From: Anaerobacillus alkaliphilus | GTDB lineage: Bacteria > Bacillota > Bacilli > Bacillales > Anaerobacillaceae | Direction of reading: 5' to 3' | Assembly (NCBI RefSeq): GCF_004116265.1 | Contig: NZ_QOUX01000037.1 | Span: forward strand, 101,773 to 165,772 | DNA length: 64,000 nucleotides | Shown: positions 18,356 to 27,336 of the stretch, piece after piece | Layout of the letters: each line of letters starts with the position of its first letter | How positions within the stretch are numbered: position 1 is the stretch's first letter | The notes under the pieces: generated by a model | What the model saw: the letters and a program-made list of their open reading frames with translations, nothing else | Databases searched by the model: none | What the model was told of the DNA's origin: nothing | Program-made: the position numbers and the translations under genes

Positions 18356-18376
18356 AATTTATCAGCTGCTTTTTTA
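18344..18376 (+). terminator. Terminator of the triple-PAS kinase gene
   Basis: Stem AAAAGCAGTTGA / TCAGCTGCTTTT (one G-U) with a short loop; the left arm contains the stop codon and six T follow. Confidence 0.75.
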
Positions 18377-18448
18377 TGTTAGAAAAGAATTAAAATGAAC
18401 ACTTTGTGGAAGGTTAATACTTACTTTCTAATAACTGGAGTTGAAGGA

Positions 18449-18772
18449 ATGAAACAAAAATATTATGTTACATTAAATCCTCAAGAATTAGGGATAGGCC
18501 AAATTAGAGATGATTCTCAATTAGTTCAATACGAAATAGAAGTTAATGAAGCTGAATTGGCTGAAGTACAAAATTATCTTAAACACTATAGTGAAGAACT
18601 TTATGATCCACAGAATGTCATTCTCCATCCTTTTAGCTTCGAAGACGTCGATAATGATAACAAACAATCATTAAATAATCTAGAACGAATATACCAAATA
18701 GTCTATAGGTATGGTACAGAAAAAACCAAGAGGGATTTGGAAAGTATCTATCAACAAAATAATCAAAAATAA
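18449..18772 (+). CDS. Conserved-looking hypothetical protein, 107 residues
   Basis: I do not recognise a family. The product is acidic and soluble, starting MKQKYYVTLNPQELGI, with a likely helical C-terminal third (RIYQIVYRYGTEKTKRDLE). I place the start at the ATG at 18449, 9 bp after GGAG; the longer frame from 18395 overlaps the preceding terminator. It sits alone between two terminators, 93 bp after the kinase gene, so it probably has its own promoter. Confidence 0.6.
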   Translation: MKQKYYVTLNPQELGIGQIRDDSQLVQYEIEVNEAELAEVQNYLKHYSEELYDPQNVILHPFSFEDVDNDNKQSLNNLERIYQIVYRYGTEKTKRDLESIYQQNNQK

Positions 18773-18800
18773 ATCCTCAGAAGTGAGGATTTATTTTTTT
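18771..18800 (+). terminator. Terminator
   Basis: AAATCCTCA / TGAGGATTT stem with a GAAG tetraloop and a following ATTTTTTT. Confidence 0.85.
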
Positions 18801-18898
18801 ACTGTTTTGTTCACATCATGGTTCATTTATCTGCTATTGAAAAGCTTATAATGGTAGTAGATAGAAAAGTCAGCAGCAAGAAGAGGGAGTTCATTAAT

Positions 18899-19975
18899 AT
18901 GGGGAAAACTTTATTGCTACTTATTTTTAGCATGAGTTTAGTCGCATGTTCAAGTGCAAATTCGCAAGAGAAATTGGTGCTAGATAGTTACGAAAAGGAC
19001 CAGCACAGAACCTTAGAGGAAATCATTGATAACTTATTAAGTAATAAACTATTAGTTCCCATTGGGGAAGTTCCAATACAAAAAGATAATCTGATGACAC
19101 CTGAAGTACTAGAGTTAGGTAAGATCTTATTTTTTGACCCGAGACTATCTGGAAATAATGAGGTGAGTTGCCAAACCTGTCATGATCCAAAATTAGGTTA
19201 TGGTGATGGAAAACCAACATTTACAAGAATTGATGGTACGAACGGGTTACGTAATAGTTCTACCATAATTAATTCTGGCTATTATACAACATTGTTTTGG
19301 GACGGGCGAGCATCCTCACTTGAAGAACAGGCACTAGGGCCAATTCAAGATCCGGGAGAAATGAATCAACCATTGGATGAACTTGTTGAGAAGTTACAAG
19401 CAATTGAAGGCTATGAAGAGATATTTTTAACGGCATTTGATGATGGTATTACACTTGAGAATATTGCAACAGCATTAGCTGCTTTTCAAAGATTAATTGT
19501 TGTAAATGAAACCAGGTTTGATCAATTTTTAAAGGGCGATAGAAATGCACTTTCTCCTGAAGAAATTCGTGGTTTAGATTTGTTTGCAGGGAAAGCATTC
19601 TGTATCACTTGCCATCATGGTGAAAATCTCTCAGATAATGAATATTATAATCTAGGTTTGACAAGTGATGACAAAGGGCGGTTTGCAGTCACAGGAGAAG
19701 AGAGAGACTTAGGTAGGGTTAGAACACCTAGCCTATATGGAATTACACATACAGCTCCATATATGCGTGATGGTAGTATTGACACACTTGAGGAAGTGAT
19801 TGAATTTTATAACCGTGGTGGAGATGATCATTCAAATAAGAGTATGTTTATGAAAATGTTTATGTCAGAGCTTCATTTGAGTGAACAAGAAAAGGCAGAT
19901 TTACTAGCGTTTCTAGAGGTTCTTGGTGGTGAGCCTCCAATGTTTGTTCAGCCTGATCTGCCTGGATTCAAGTAG
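18899..19975 (+). CDS. Di-haem cytochrome c peroxidase/MauG family lipoprotein
   Basis: 358 residues. A lipoprotein signal ends in SLVAC (Cys17). Two haem-attachment motifs are visible: CQTCH at 91-95 and CITCH at 235-239. The surrounding sequence (ELGKILFFDPRLSGNNEVSC, GYYTTLFWDGRASSLEEQ, RTPSLYGITHTAPYMRDGS) is typical of the peroxidase family, which reduces hydrogen peroxide with electrons from c-type cytochromes, or in MauG relatives oxidises a protein substrate. It would be anchored outside the membrane. The ATG at 18899 is chosen because it gives the signal peptide directly; an AGAGGG lies about 10 bp upstream. Confidence 0.92.
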   Translation: MGKTLLLLIFSMSLVACSSANSQEKLVLDSYEKDQHRTLEEIIDNLLSNKLLVPIGEVPIQKDNLMTPEVLELGKILFFDPRLSGNNEVSCQTCHDPKLGYGDGKPTFTRIDGTNGLRNSSTIINSGYYTTLFWDGRASSLEEQALGPIQDPGEMNQPLDELVEKLQAIEGYEEIFLTAFDDGITLENIATALAAFQRLIVVNETRFDQFLKGDRNALSPEEIRGLDLFAGKAFCITCHHGENLSDNEYYNLGLTSDDKGRFAVTGEERDLGRVRTPSLYGITHTAPYMRDGSIDTLEEVIEFYNRGGDDHSNKSMFMKMFMSELHLSEQEKADLLAFLEVLGGEPPMFVQPDLPGFK

Positions 19976-20079
19976 CTCATTCTAAATAAATATTTATGAA
20001 CCAATCCCTTTGCAAAAGGAAAAATCCTACTTGTACTAGAATTAGTATGAAGTTAGTAAGTCATTCAAGGGGGATTAGA

Positions 20080-21282
20080 TTGAATATTAAAAAGAAACTG
20101 TTCGTAGCACTTGGAATTATTGGTATTGGCTGTATAGTATTAATTGGCTATTCTGCTTTAAGGTTTTCCCCGGAATATATGCTAAGAATAATTAAGTATG
20201 GAAATTCAGATATCAATGATTATGGAATTTTTCCTGCTAGAAAAATTAACAAGGCTGAAGAACCATTTTATTATCGGAAAACAGAACAGATTAATGGTGA
20301 TGAATTTGTTATCTCTTATCAGTATGGCAATCAAGAAAAAGTAGAGGCACTTAATACGTTGCTTGAGAAAAGTGGGACAACAGCGTTCATTGTCATAGCA
20401 AATGATCAGTTAGTCTACGAGGGATATTTTAACGACTATGATAGAAATTCAATTAACACGTCTTTTTCAGCAGCAAAATCATTTGTTTCACTATTAATTG
20501 GCTTGGCTATTGATGATGGATCTATACAGTCAGTTCATGAACCGATAACGAATTACATTACTGAGTTAGCTGGTACAGATTTTGAACTCATAACAATTGA
20601 AGATTTGCTTTTAATGCGATCGCCTATTTCCTATAAGGAGGGAAAATTTTGGTTTGGTGATGATGCAAAGACGTATTATATGCCTGATTTAAGAGAATTG
20701 GCAATGAAACGAACTAAGTTAGCAGAGGGTACGGATGGCAATTTTCATTATAATAATTACCATCCTCTCTTATTAGGGATTATTTTGGAACGAAGTACAG
20801 GAAAAGCTGTTGCCGCTTATATGGAAGAAAAATTGTGGAAAAGGATTGGAACGGAATACGGTGCATCCTGGAGTTTAGATAGCGAACAAACAGGGTTTGA
20901 AAAAATGGAAAGTGGCATTAATGCAAGAGCAATTGATTTTGCAAAGGTTGGCTCATTAATTCTCCAAGATGGTGTCTGGGAGGGTGAAGAAATTATTAGT
21001 AAACAATGGCTACAAAAATCAACGATTGTGGAGACCCCTTTGAACCATGAGGAGTATCAGAATTCTTTTCTAGCAGACCGAAATACCGGTTATGGTTACA
21101 TGTGGTATAGTGTTTCAAATGACGAGAATTACGATGTTTATGCTCTAGGGAAGTACAGCCAGATAATCTATGTTTCTCAGAAATACAAAACAGTGGTCGT
21201 TAGAAACGGGTTTGGCAATGGTGAAGTAGACTGGTGGCCAGATGTAATCAGAAATTTAATAGAACAATTACATGTTCAATAG
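20080..21282 (+). CDS. Serine hydrolase, beta-lactamase/CubicO class
   Basis: 400 residues with one N-terminal TM segment (about 8-28), so the catalytic domain is probably outside the cell and membrane-anchored. The active-site SxxK is in FSAAKSFVSLLIG, and the tyrosine motif is YNNYHPLLLG. The family includes class C beta-lactamases, D-aminopeptidases and esterases; no feature here tells which. The TTG at 20080 is selected because CAAGGGGG lies 6-13 bp upstream. The 100 bp before it carry no terminator, so it may be read through from the peroxidase gene. Confidence 0.87.
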   Translation: MNIKKKLFVALGIIGIGCIVLIGYSALRFSPEYMLRIIKYGNSDINDYGIFPARKINKAEEPFYYRKTEQINGDEFVISYQYGNQEKVEALNTLLEKSGTTAFIVIANDQLVYEGYFNDYDRNSINTSFSAAKSFVSLLIGLAIDDGSIQSVHEPITNYITELAGTDFELITIEDLLLMRSPISYKEGKFWFGDDAKTYYMPDLRELAMKRTKLAEGTDGNFHYNNYHPLLLGIILERSTGKAVAAYMEEKLWKRIGTEYGASWSLDSEQTGFEKMESGINARAIDFAKVGSLILQDGVWEGEEIISKQWLQKSTIVETPLNHEEYQNSFLADRNTGYGYMWYSVSNDENYDVYALGKYSQIIYVSQKYKTVVVRNGFGNGEVDWWPDVIRNLIEQLHVQ

Positions 21283-21284
21283 CA

Positions 21285-21320
21285 AATAAAAAGGATGCCC
21301 GTTAGGACATCCTTTTTATT
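21285..21320. terminator. Bidirectional terminator
   Basis: Perfect 13-bp stem (AATAAAAAGGATG / CATCCTTTTTATT) with a 10-nt loop between convergent genes, with T-runs in both directions. Confidence 0.9.
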
Positions 21321-21327
21321 TTTGTGC

Positions 21328-22923
21328 TTATTTGAAAGATACACCTTTAAAGTATGGAGTACCACCGAAGTCTACAAATAATCCAGTAACTCCGTTTAAA
21401 CCATATACGAAGTCAGGGTGTTGTAAGTAAACCATTGGAGCTTCTTCTACAAGAATTTCAGAGATTTCTTTGTATGCTTCGTTACGTTTTGGTTGATCAG
21501 ACTCACTACGAGCATAATCAAGTAACTCGTCTACACGAGAATTAGTGTAGAATGAACGGTTACCAGGTGAACCGTGTTGTGAAGAGTGGAATAAAGCATA
21601 TAAACCGTAGTCAGCGTCACCAGTTACAGTAGTCCATCCAAGGATGAATAACTCATGCTCACCAGCAGCAGTTTGGTCTAAGAAAGCACCCCACTCAACG
21701 ATTCTAATTTCAACAGTAATTCCGATTTGAGCTAATTGATGTTGTACTAACTCAGCGATATCCGCACGAGCTTTGTTACCTTCGTTTACGAAGATAGTTG
21801 TGCTAAATCCATTTTCAAAACCAGCTTCTGCTAATAATGCTTTAGCAGCTTCTACATCATAAGGAATTGGAGTTAAGCCTTGGTAGTTACCATTAACAGT
21901 TGGAGCTAATGGACCTACTGCAGGAACACCTTGACCATCTAAGATACCATAAACGATATCGTCTTTGTTAACAGCCATAGCGATTGCTTGACGAACTTTA
22001 ATGTTATCATATGGAGCTTTGTTCATGTTAAATCCTAAGTAGTCCATACGAGTTCCGTGAATACGAACTGTATCAAGTTGAGACATTGCTTCTACACGTT
22101 GTACGTCAGGAGCACCAACAAGAACAGCGTTTGCTTCACCAGTTTCTAACATTGCAATACGAGTAGCATCTTCTGGAACAACTACAAAACTAATTGTATC
22201 AAGGTGAGCTTTTTCACCCCAGTAGTCTTCATTTCTTTCCATCTTAATTTCTGCACCACGATCCCAAGCAGTTAACTTGAATGGGCCAGTACCAATTGGG
22301 TTCTCGTCAATTGTTTTACCACCGTTTTTCTCTTCTTCAATTGAAGCTGCTGGGATAATTGAACCAGCATTATGAGCTAAGTGAGCAGGAAGTGGAGCGA
22401 ACGGAAAGCTTGTTTTAATGTGAACAGTATGTGCATCAACCACTACTACTTCTGAAACCATGTTCAAAATGAATGAACGAGGAGAAGCAAGTTCAGGATC
22501 GATTAAGCGCTCGATAGATGCTTTAACATCGTTAGCTGTGAAATCAGTACCGTCATGGAATTTAACACCTTGACGTAATTTGAATTCCCAAGTTAACTCA
22601 TCAAGAGCACTGAACTCTGTTGCTAATAAGCCATATACAGAACCATCTGCTGCATAATCAGTTAAACGCTCGAAAATTTGCGATGTAGCATTAGATGTAG
22701 CAGTGTCGTTCTTACCGTGTGGATCTAGAGTTGGCGCATCTGCACCTGTTACAAATACAAAGTGCCCACCAGCAGTACCTTCTTCAGTTGCCGGAGTTTC
22801 TTCAGTTTTGCCAGGATCAGTCGTTGGCTCAGTTGAAGGTGTTGCATCATTTTTGCCGCATGCTGCTAATGCTAACATTAGTGCAAGAACAAGCATAAGA
22901 AATAAATTCTTCTTTAAGTTCAT
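21328..22923 (-). CDS. Peptide ABC transporter substrate-binding lipoprotein
   Basis: 531 residues of the SBP_bac_5 (OppA/DppA/NikA) family. The signal peptide ends in the lipobox LALAAC (Cys22), followed by a Thr/Glu-rich linker. Family landmarks are APTLDPHGKNDTATS, LRQGVKFHDGTDFTANDVKAS (key residues KFHDG..FTANDV), PIGTGPFKL and VRQAIAMAVNKDDI. It would catch peptides outside the cell for the divergent permease operon at 23413-27295. AGGGGGT precedes the ATG. The binding protein lies on the opposite strand from its transporter, which is less common than a single operon. Confidence 0.93.
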   Translation of the reverse strand: MNLKKNLFLMLVLALMLALAACGKNDATPSTEPTTDPGKTEETPATEEGTAGGHFVFVTGADAPTLDPHGKNDTATSNATSQIFERLTDYAADGSVYGLLATEFSALDELTWEFKLRQGVKFHDGTDFTANDVKASIERLIDPELASPRSFILNMVSEVVVVDAHTVHIKTSFPFAPLPAHLAHNAGSIIPAASIEEEKNGGKTIDENPIGTGPFKLTAWDRGAEIKMERNEDYWGEKAHLDTISFVVVPEDATRIAMLETGEANAVLVGAPDVQRVEAMSQLDTVRIHGTRMDYLGFNMNKAPYDNIKVRQAIAMAVNKDDIVYGILDGQGVPAVGPLAPTVNGNYQGLTPIPYDVEAAKALLAEAGFENGFSTTIFVNEGNKARADIAELVQHQLAQIGITVEIRIVEWGAFLDQTAAGEHELFILGWTTVTGDADYGLYALFHSSQHGSPGNRSFYTNSRVDELLDYARSESDQPKRNEAYKEISEILVEEAPMVYLQHPDFVYGLNGVTGLFVDFGGTPYFKGVSFK

Positions 22924-23412
22924 GTATAAATACCCCCTATTTTTTTATGTGTTTTGCAACACGGTTTTGCTCGTGTTAACCACGATTAATTTTTATATTA
23001 GTCTAAAAATTTAAAATTCACAAGTCCCTTTTTAAAAAAAATTAATATTTTTGTAACTTTGTAATATATCAGTAACAAAAAATGACATTTTCAAACATAT
23101 ATCAGCAGAAAAAGTGCTCTTTATATCATTAAATAGTCTGCAAAAAAGTATTGGTTACGAGAATTATATTTTAATAATATTTTTTTTTACTTCACACAGA
23201 GTGGAAAACATAACGATCCGTAAATCTCTATATTTATACTGTGAAATAAACTGACAAAACCTGCCTGTAGCACTTTAATGTGAAAAATTTTATAATAAAA
23301 ACTATTAAAATCTATAATTAAAACTATTGTAATAATTCTATATTCTAGCTATTATAGAATAGAATTGTTAGAAATATTACAAATGTTACAAAAAGACGAA
23401 AGGATGAAAGCT
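22924..23412. promoter_or_regulatory. Divergent regulatory region of the peptide transporter
   Basis: This 489-bp gene-free, very AT-rich stretch must hold both promoters. Visible structure: AACACG/CGTGTT with an 8-nt spacer at 22958-22977 and GTTTTGC direct repeats at 22951 and 22964, in the binding-protein leader; and ATTCTAT/ATAGAAT at 23335-23360, about 50 bp before the permease start and preceded by repeated AAAACTATT. These could be operators. I see no riboswitch or T-box. Confidence 0.45.
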
Positions 23413-24309
23413 ATGAATCAACCATCTATACAACCTTCGACAGGCGTGCCTGTTAAAGTACACAATGCCAAAGTAGCACGTTGGTCAGCTCTATATAAGA
23501 AGCTTGCAAAAAACAAAGCTGCAATGGCAGGAGCATTTATTGTTTTTATTTTTATCGCGTTAGCAGTATTCGCTCCTTTTATTGCGCCGCATGATCCACT
23601 TGATATTCAAATGGCAAAAAAATTACAAACTCCATCAGCTGAACACTGGCTCGGAACTGATGATAAAGGTCGCGATATTCTTAGCCGTATTCTTTATGGA
23701 GCTAGAATTTCATTAACAGTAGGAATTGTATCAACAGTTATTGGGGCTTTTGTTGGTGTCATCCTAGGTATTGTTGCTGGATATTACGGTAGATGGATAG
23801 ATTCATTTATTATGAGAGTTTGTGATGTTCTACTCGCTTTCCCTGGTATCTTACTAGCGTTAGCTATTGTCACTGTGTTAGGTGCAAGTACGATAAATGT
23901 TATTTTAGCGGTTGCCTTTTTCGCCATTCCATCGTTTGCTCGGATTGTTCGGGGTTCTACACTAAGTGTAAAGAAGTTAGAATATATTGATGCAATTAGA
24001 GCAATGGGTTCAAGTGATTTTAGAATTATTTTCAAACATATTCTTCCTAATATTGTTTCGCCAATTATCGTTCAAGCAACACTTTATATTGCATCTGCAA
24101 TTATTACTGCTAGTGCTCTTTCATTCCTTGGGATGGGTACACAGCCACCTACACCTGAATGGGGAATGATGTTAAGTCAGGGGCGTTCATATATTGCTCA
24201 GGCACCACATTTAACGCTATTTCCTGGTCTTGTCATACTATTAGTAGTTATTGGGTTTAACTTGTTTGGCGATGGATTACGTGATGCACTTGATCCTAAA
24301 TCGAAATAA
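23413..24309 (+). CDS. Peptide ABC transporter permease (DppC/OppC type)
   Basis: 298 residues. The N-terminal OppC_N segment (NKAAMAGAFIVFIFIALAVF) is followed by GTDDKGRDILSRILYGARIS, the hallmark of the second permease of dipeptide/oligopeptide/nickel transporters, then five TM segments and the EAA-type loop (RAMGSSDFRIIFKHILPNI). GAAAGGATG lies upstream of the ATG at 23413; the longer frame from 23365 has no such site. It is the first gene of a four-gene operon in the order C-B-D-F, whereas many such operons run B-C-D-F. The substrate is most likely peptides. Confidence 0.93.
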   Translation: MNQPSIQPSTGVPVKVHNAKVARWSALYKKLAKNKAAMAGAFIVFIFIALAVFAPFIAPHDPLDIQMAKKLQTPSAEHWLGTDDKGRDILSRILYGARISLTVGIVSTVIGAFVGVILGIVAGYYGRWIDSFIMRVCDVLLAFPGILLALAIVTVLGASTINVILAVAFFAIPSFARIVRGSTLSVKKLEYIDAIRAMGSSDFRIIFKHILPNIVSPIIVQATLYIASAIITASALSFLGMGTQPPTPEWGMMLSQGRSYIAQAPHLTLFPGLVILLVVIGFNLFGDGLRDALDPKSK

Positions 24310-24327
24310 TAAAGGAAGGTGAACTAA

Positions 24328-25251
24328 ATGTTGATATATATTTTACGTAGGTTACTTCAGACAATCCCTGTTATGTTCGGGGTTACATTAGCAGTTTTTC
24401 TTATGATGCACTTATTACCTGGAGACCCAGCTCAAATTATGGCAGGTGAGTCTGCAGACCCAGTACAAGTTGAGGCAATGCGGGAAAAGCTTGGTTTAAA
24501 TGATCCGCTTCACACTCAGTACATTCGTTATGTAACAAATGCGGTTCAGGGTGATCTAGGAACATCAATCCGAACAAATCGTTCTGTTACAAATGAAATC
24601 TTTGATAAACGTTTTTGGATAACTGTTGAGTTAGCTCTAATCGGAACAGCTTTAGCCGTAATCATTGGATTAGTAGCAGGGATTATTTCTGCAACTAAAA
24701 AGTATACTTTCGCCGACGTTTCGATAATGATTGTTGCCTTATTTGGACTTTCGATGCCGAACTTCTGGTTAGGAATTATGTTAATTTATTTCTTCTCAGT
24801 AAATTTGGGTTGGGTTCCAGTTGCAGGATGGGGAACCTGGAAGCATATGATCTTACCTGCCATTACATTAGGGACTGGTGGAGCAGCAATTATTGCACGT
24901 ATGACCCGTTCAAGTATGCTAGACGTTATTAACCAAGACTACATTCGAACTGCTTATGCAAAAGGTGTAAGCGATAAGCTAGTCATTTATAAGCATGCTC
25001 TTCGTAACGCCCTTATTCCAGTTGTAACAGTTGTAGGTTTACAATTTGGTGGACTTTTAGGGGGAGCAGTAATTACGGAAACAGTATTTGCGATTAATGG
25101 TCTTGGTCGTTTGATTATTGACTCAATTCGTGCGTACGACTTCCCGATGGTCCAAGGAACGATTTTAGTTTGTGCGGTTTTATTCGTGTTTGTTAACTTC
25201 CTTGTAGATATTACCTATCGTATCGTAAATAAGCGTATTGATTTGAATTAA
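24328..25251 (+). CDS. Peptide ABC transporter permease (DppB/OppB type)
   Basis: 307 residues. It starts with the family motif MLIYILRRLLQTIPVMFGVT and MHLLPGDPA, with six predicted TM segments and the EAA loop (TAYAKGVSDKLVIYKHALRNAL, key residues AKG..KH.LRNAL). It pairs with the permease encoded 18 bp upstream to form the channel. AAAGGAAGGTG precedes the ATG. Confidence 0.94.
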   Translation: MLIYILRRLLQTIPVMFGVTLAVFLMMHLLPGDPAQIMAGESADPVQVEAMREKLGLNDPLHTQYIRYVTNAVQGDLGTSIRTNRSVTNEIFDKRFWITVELALIGTALAVIIGLVAGIISATKKYTFADVSIMIVALFGLSMPNFWLGIMLIYFFSVNLGWVPVAGWGTWKHMILPAITLGTGGAAIIARMTRSSMLDVINQDYIRTAYAKGVSDKLVIYKHALRNALIPVVTVVGLQFGGLLGGAVITETVFAINGLGRLIIDSIRAYDFPMVQGTILVCAVLFVFVNFLVDITYRIVNKRIDLN

Positions 25252-25266
25252 GGGCGGTGAGAAACT

Positions 25267-26289
25267 ATGACATTATCAAATGAAAAGATATTAGAAGTTA
25301 AAAATTTACGAACATCTTTCTTTACTGATGAAGGTGAAGTCAAGGCAGTTGATGGCGTAGATTTTTCCATAGAAAAAGGTAAGACAATCGGAATTGTAGG
25401 AGAATCTGGATCAGGAAAAAGTATAACGTCCCTTTCTATCCTTAGATTGTTACAAGAGCCAGTTGGAAAAATTGTAGGTGGAGAGATTATCTTTAAAGGT
25501 GAAGACTTGTTAAATAAGTCGAAAAAAGAGATGAGAGACATTCGTGGAAACTCCATTTCGATGATTTTCCAGGAGCCGATGACATCTTTAAATCCAACAC
25601 TGACATGTGGTGAGCAAATCGCGGAATCCGTAAGAATTCACCAAGGCTTAAATCGAAAAGAAGCTTGGGCTAAGGCAGTTGATATGTTAGGTTTAGTCGG
25701 TATTCCTTCTCCTGAAAAACGTGCAAAACAGTATCCGTTTGAATTATCAGGCGGAATGCGTCAACGTGTAATGATTGCGATCGCTTTAGCTTGTAATCCG
25801 CAGCTATTAATTGCTGATGAGCCAACAACTGCTCTTGACGTAACAATCCAAGCACAAATTCTTGATTTAATTAAGAAATTACAAGAAGAACTTGGAACTT
25901 CACTAATGATGATTACACATGACCTTGGTGTTGTTGCTGAGATGTGCGATAACGTAGCAGTTATGTACTGTGGAAAAGTAGTAGAATATGCTGATAAGAA
26001 AACATTATTTACGAGTCCGAAACATCCTTATACTGTGGGACTTTTAAATTCAGTTCCTAAACATGATCAGGATTATGAAGGAGATCTAGCTGTAATTAAA
26101 GGGTCCGTGCCAAGTCCGTTTAATTTACCACAAGGTTGCCGATTTGCACCTCGTTGTGAGCATGCAAGAAGTATTTGTTTAACAGACTTGCCAAGTCTAG
26201 AAACTACTTCAGACGGTGACCAGGTACGATGCTGGATTTATACTGATAAATGGGATTCACAAGAGGAGGTTGCTGCTGATCATGAGTAA
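25267..26289 (+). CDS. Peptide ABC transporter ATP-binding protein (DppD/OppD type)
   Basis: 340 residues with Walker A ([14 protein letters not shown]), the Q-loop region ([12 protein letters not shown]), signature ([14 protein letters not shown]), Walker B ([12 protein letters not shown]) and switch His ([12 protein letters not shown]). The C-terminal oligopeptide_HPY extension with cysteines ([15 protein letters not shown]) is typical of peptide importers, where it can hold an iron-sulfur cluster in DppD. It lies 15 bp after the permease gene with a GGGCGGTGAG site. Confidence 0.94.
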   Translation: MTLSNEKILEVKNLRTSFFTDEGEVKAVDGVDFSIEKGKTIGIVGESGSGKSITSLSILRLLQEPVGKIVGGEIIFKGEDLLNKSKKEMRDIRGNSISMIFQEPMTSLNPTLTCGEQIAESVRIHQGLNRKEAWAKAVDMLGLVGIPSPEKRAKQYPFELSGGMRQRVMIAIALACNPQLLIADEPTTALDVTIQAQILDLIKKLQEELGTSLMMITHDLGVVAEMCDNVAVMYCGKVVEYADKKTLFTSPKHPYTVGLLNSVPKHDQDYEGDLAVIKGSVPSPFNLPQGCRFAPRCEHARSICLTDLPSLETTSDGDQVRCWIYTDKWDSQEEVAADHE

Positions 26290-27295
26290 GAAGGTGCTAT
26301 TAGAAGTTAAAAATTTAAAGCAATACTTCCCGATTAAGGGTGGCGTTTTTGGCAGAACAGTCAACCATGTAAAAGCAGTAGACGATGTCAGTTTTGAAGT
26401 TTTCGAAGGTGAAACGGTTAGTATCGTAGGTGAATCAGGGTGTGGAAAATCTACAACTGGTAGAGCTATCCTTCGCCTTGAGGAGCCAACCTCAGGAGAA
26501 ATTAATTTCCAGGGCGACGACTTACTTGCGTTAAATAAAGCACAAATGAGAAAGAGACGTAAAGACCTGCAAATTATTTTTCAGGATCCATATGCGTCAC
26601 TCAATCCACGACAAACAGTAAGCCAGATTTTAGAAGAGGCATTAGAAATCCAAAATGTTGTTCCTAGAAAAGAAAGACGACAAAAAATTCTGGATTTACT
26701 AGAAACAGTAGGAATTGGTGCACACCAAGTAGACCGGTTTCCACATGAATTTAGTGGTGGTCAAAGACAACGTGTAGGGATTGCTCGTGCTCTTTCCGTA
26801 GATCCGAAACTAATCATCTGTGATGAGGCTGTTTCAGCATTAGATGTATCAATTCAGGCTCAAGTATTAAATCTATTAAAGGAATTACAACGTGATTTCT
26901 CACTAACGTATTTATTTATTTCTCATGACCTTGGTGTAGTACGCCATATCTCAGATCGCATTATTGTTATGTATCTTGGTAAAATTGTTGAGATTGCTGA
27001 TAAACAGTCGTTGTTTGAGAACCCGCAACATCCATACACAAAGGCATTATTATCAGCCATTCCGAGTACGAACATTTTTGAGAAGAGAGAACGTATTATT
27101 TTAAAAGGTGATGTACCTTCACCGATTAATCCACCATCTGGTTGTCGTTTTCATACTCGTTGTCCGTATGCAATTGACCGTTGTGCAACTGAGGAACCGA
27201 AATTACACTCAGTTCCTGGCAAAGGACATCAAGCTGCCTGCCATTTAATTGAAGATGGCCCAGTTGATTTCTCTTTAATACCATCAAACTATTAA
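26282..27295 (+). CDS. Peptide ABC transporter ATP-binding protein (DppF/OppF type)
   Basis: 337 residues with Walker A (GESGCGKSTTGRAI), signature (FSGGQRQRVGIARA), Walker B (LIICDEAVSALD, with Ala-Val replacing the usual Pro-Thr, as in OppF relatives) and switch His (LFISHDLGVVRH). A PIKGGVFGRTVNHVKAVDDV stretch near the N-terminus and a cysteine-containing C-terminus (GCRFHTRCPYAIDRC) mark the F-type subunit. The ATG at 26282 overlaps the end of the D-type gene by 8 bp; AGGAGG lies about 12 bp upstream. Confidence 0.94.
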   Translation: MSKKVLLEVKNLKQYFPIKGGVFGRTVNHVKAVDDVSFEVFEGETVSIVGESGCGKSTTGRAILRLEEPTSGEINFQGDDLLALNKAQMRKRRKDLQIIFQDPYASLNPRQTVSQILEEALEIQNVVPRKERRQKILDLLETVGIGAHQVDRFPHEFSGGQRQRVGIARALSVDPKLIICDEAVSALDVSIQAQVLNLLKELQRDFSLTYLFISHDLGVVRHISDRIIVMYLGKIVEIADKQSLFENPQHPYTKALLSAIPSTNIFEKRERIILKGDVPSPINPPSGCRFHTRCPYAIDRCATEEPKLHSVPGKGHQAACHLIEDGPVDFSLIPSNY

Positions 27296-27300
27296 TCTAA

Positions 27301-27333
27301 AAAACCACTTTCATATGAAAGTGGTTTTTTCTA
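27301..27333. terminator. Bidirectional terminator after the peptide transporter operon
   Basis: Perfect 14-bp palindromic arms (AAAACCACTTTCAT / ATGAAAGTGGTTTT) with no loop spacer, followed by TTTTCT. It also faces the convergent hydrolase gene. Confidence 0.88.
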
Positions 27334-27336
27334 TCA

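Noticed and set aside
18809..18852. Third copy of the response-regulator box before the di-haem peroxidase gene
   Set aside because: GTTCAC and GTTCAT are 12 bp apart and about 26 bp from TATAAT, unlike the 11-bp and 16-bp spacings of the other two promoters.
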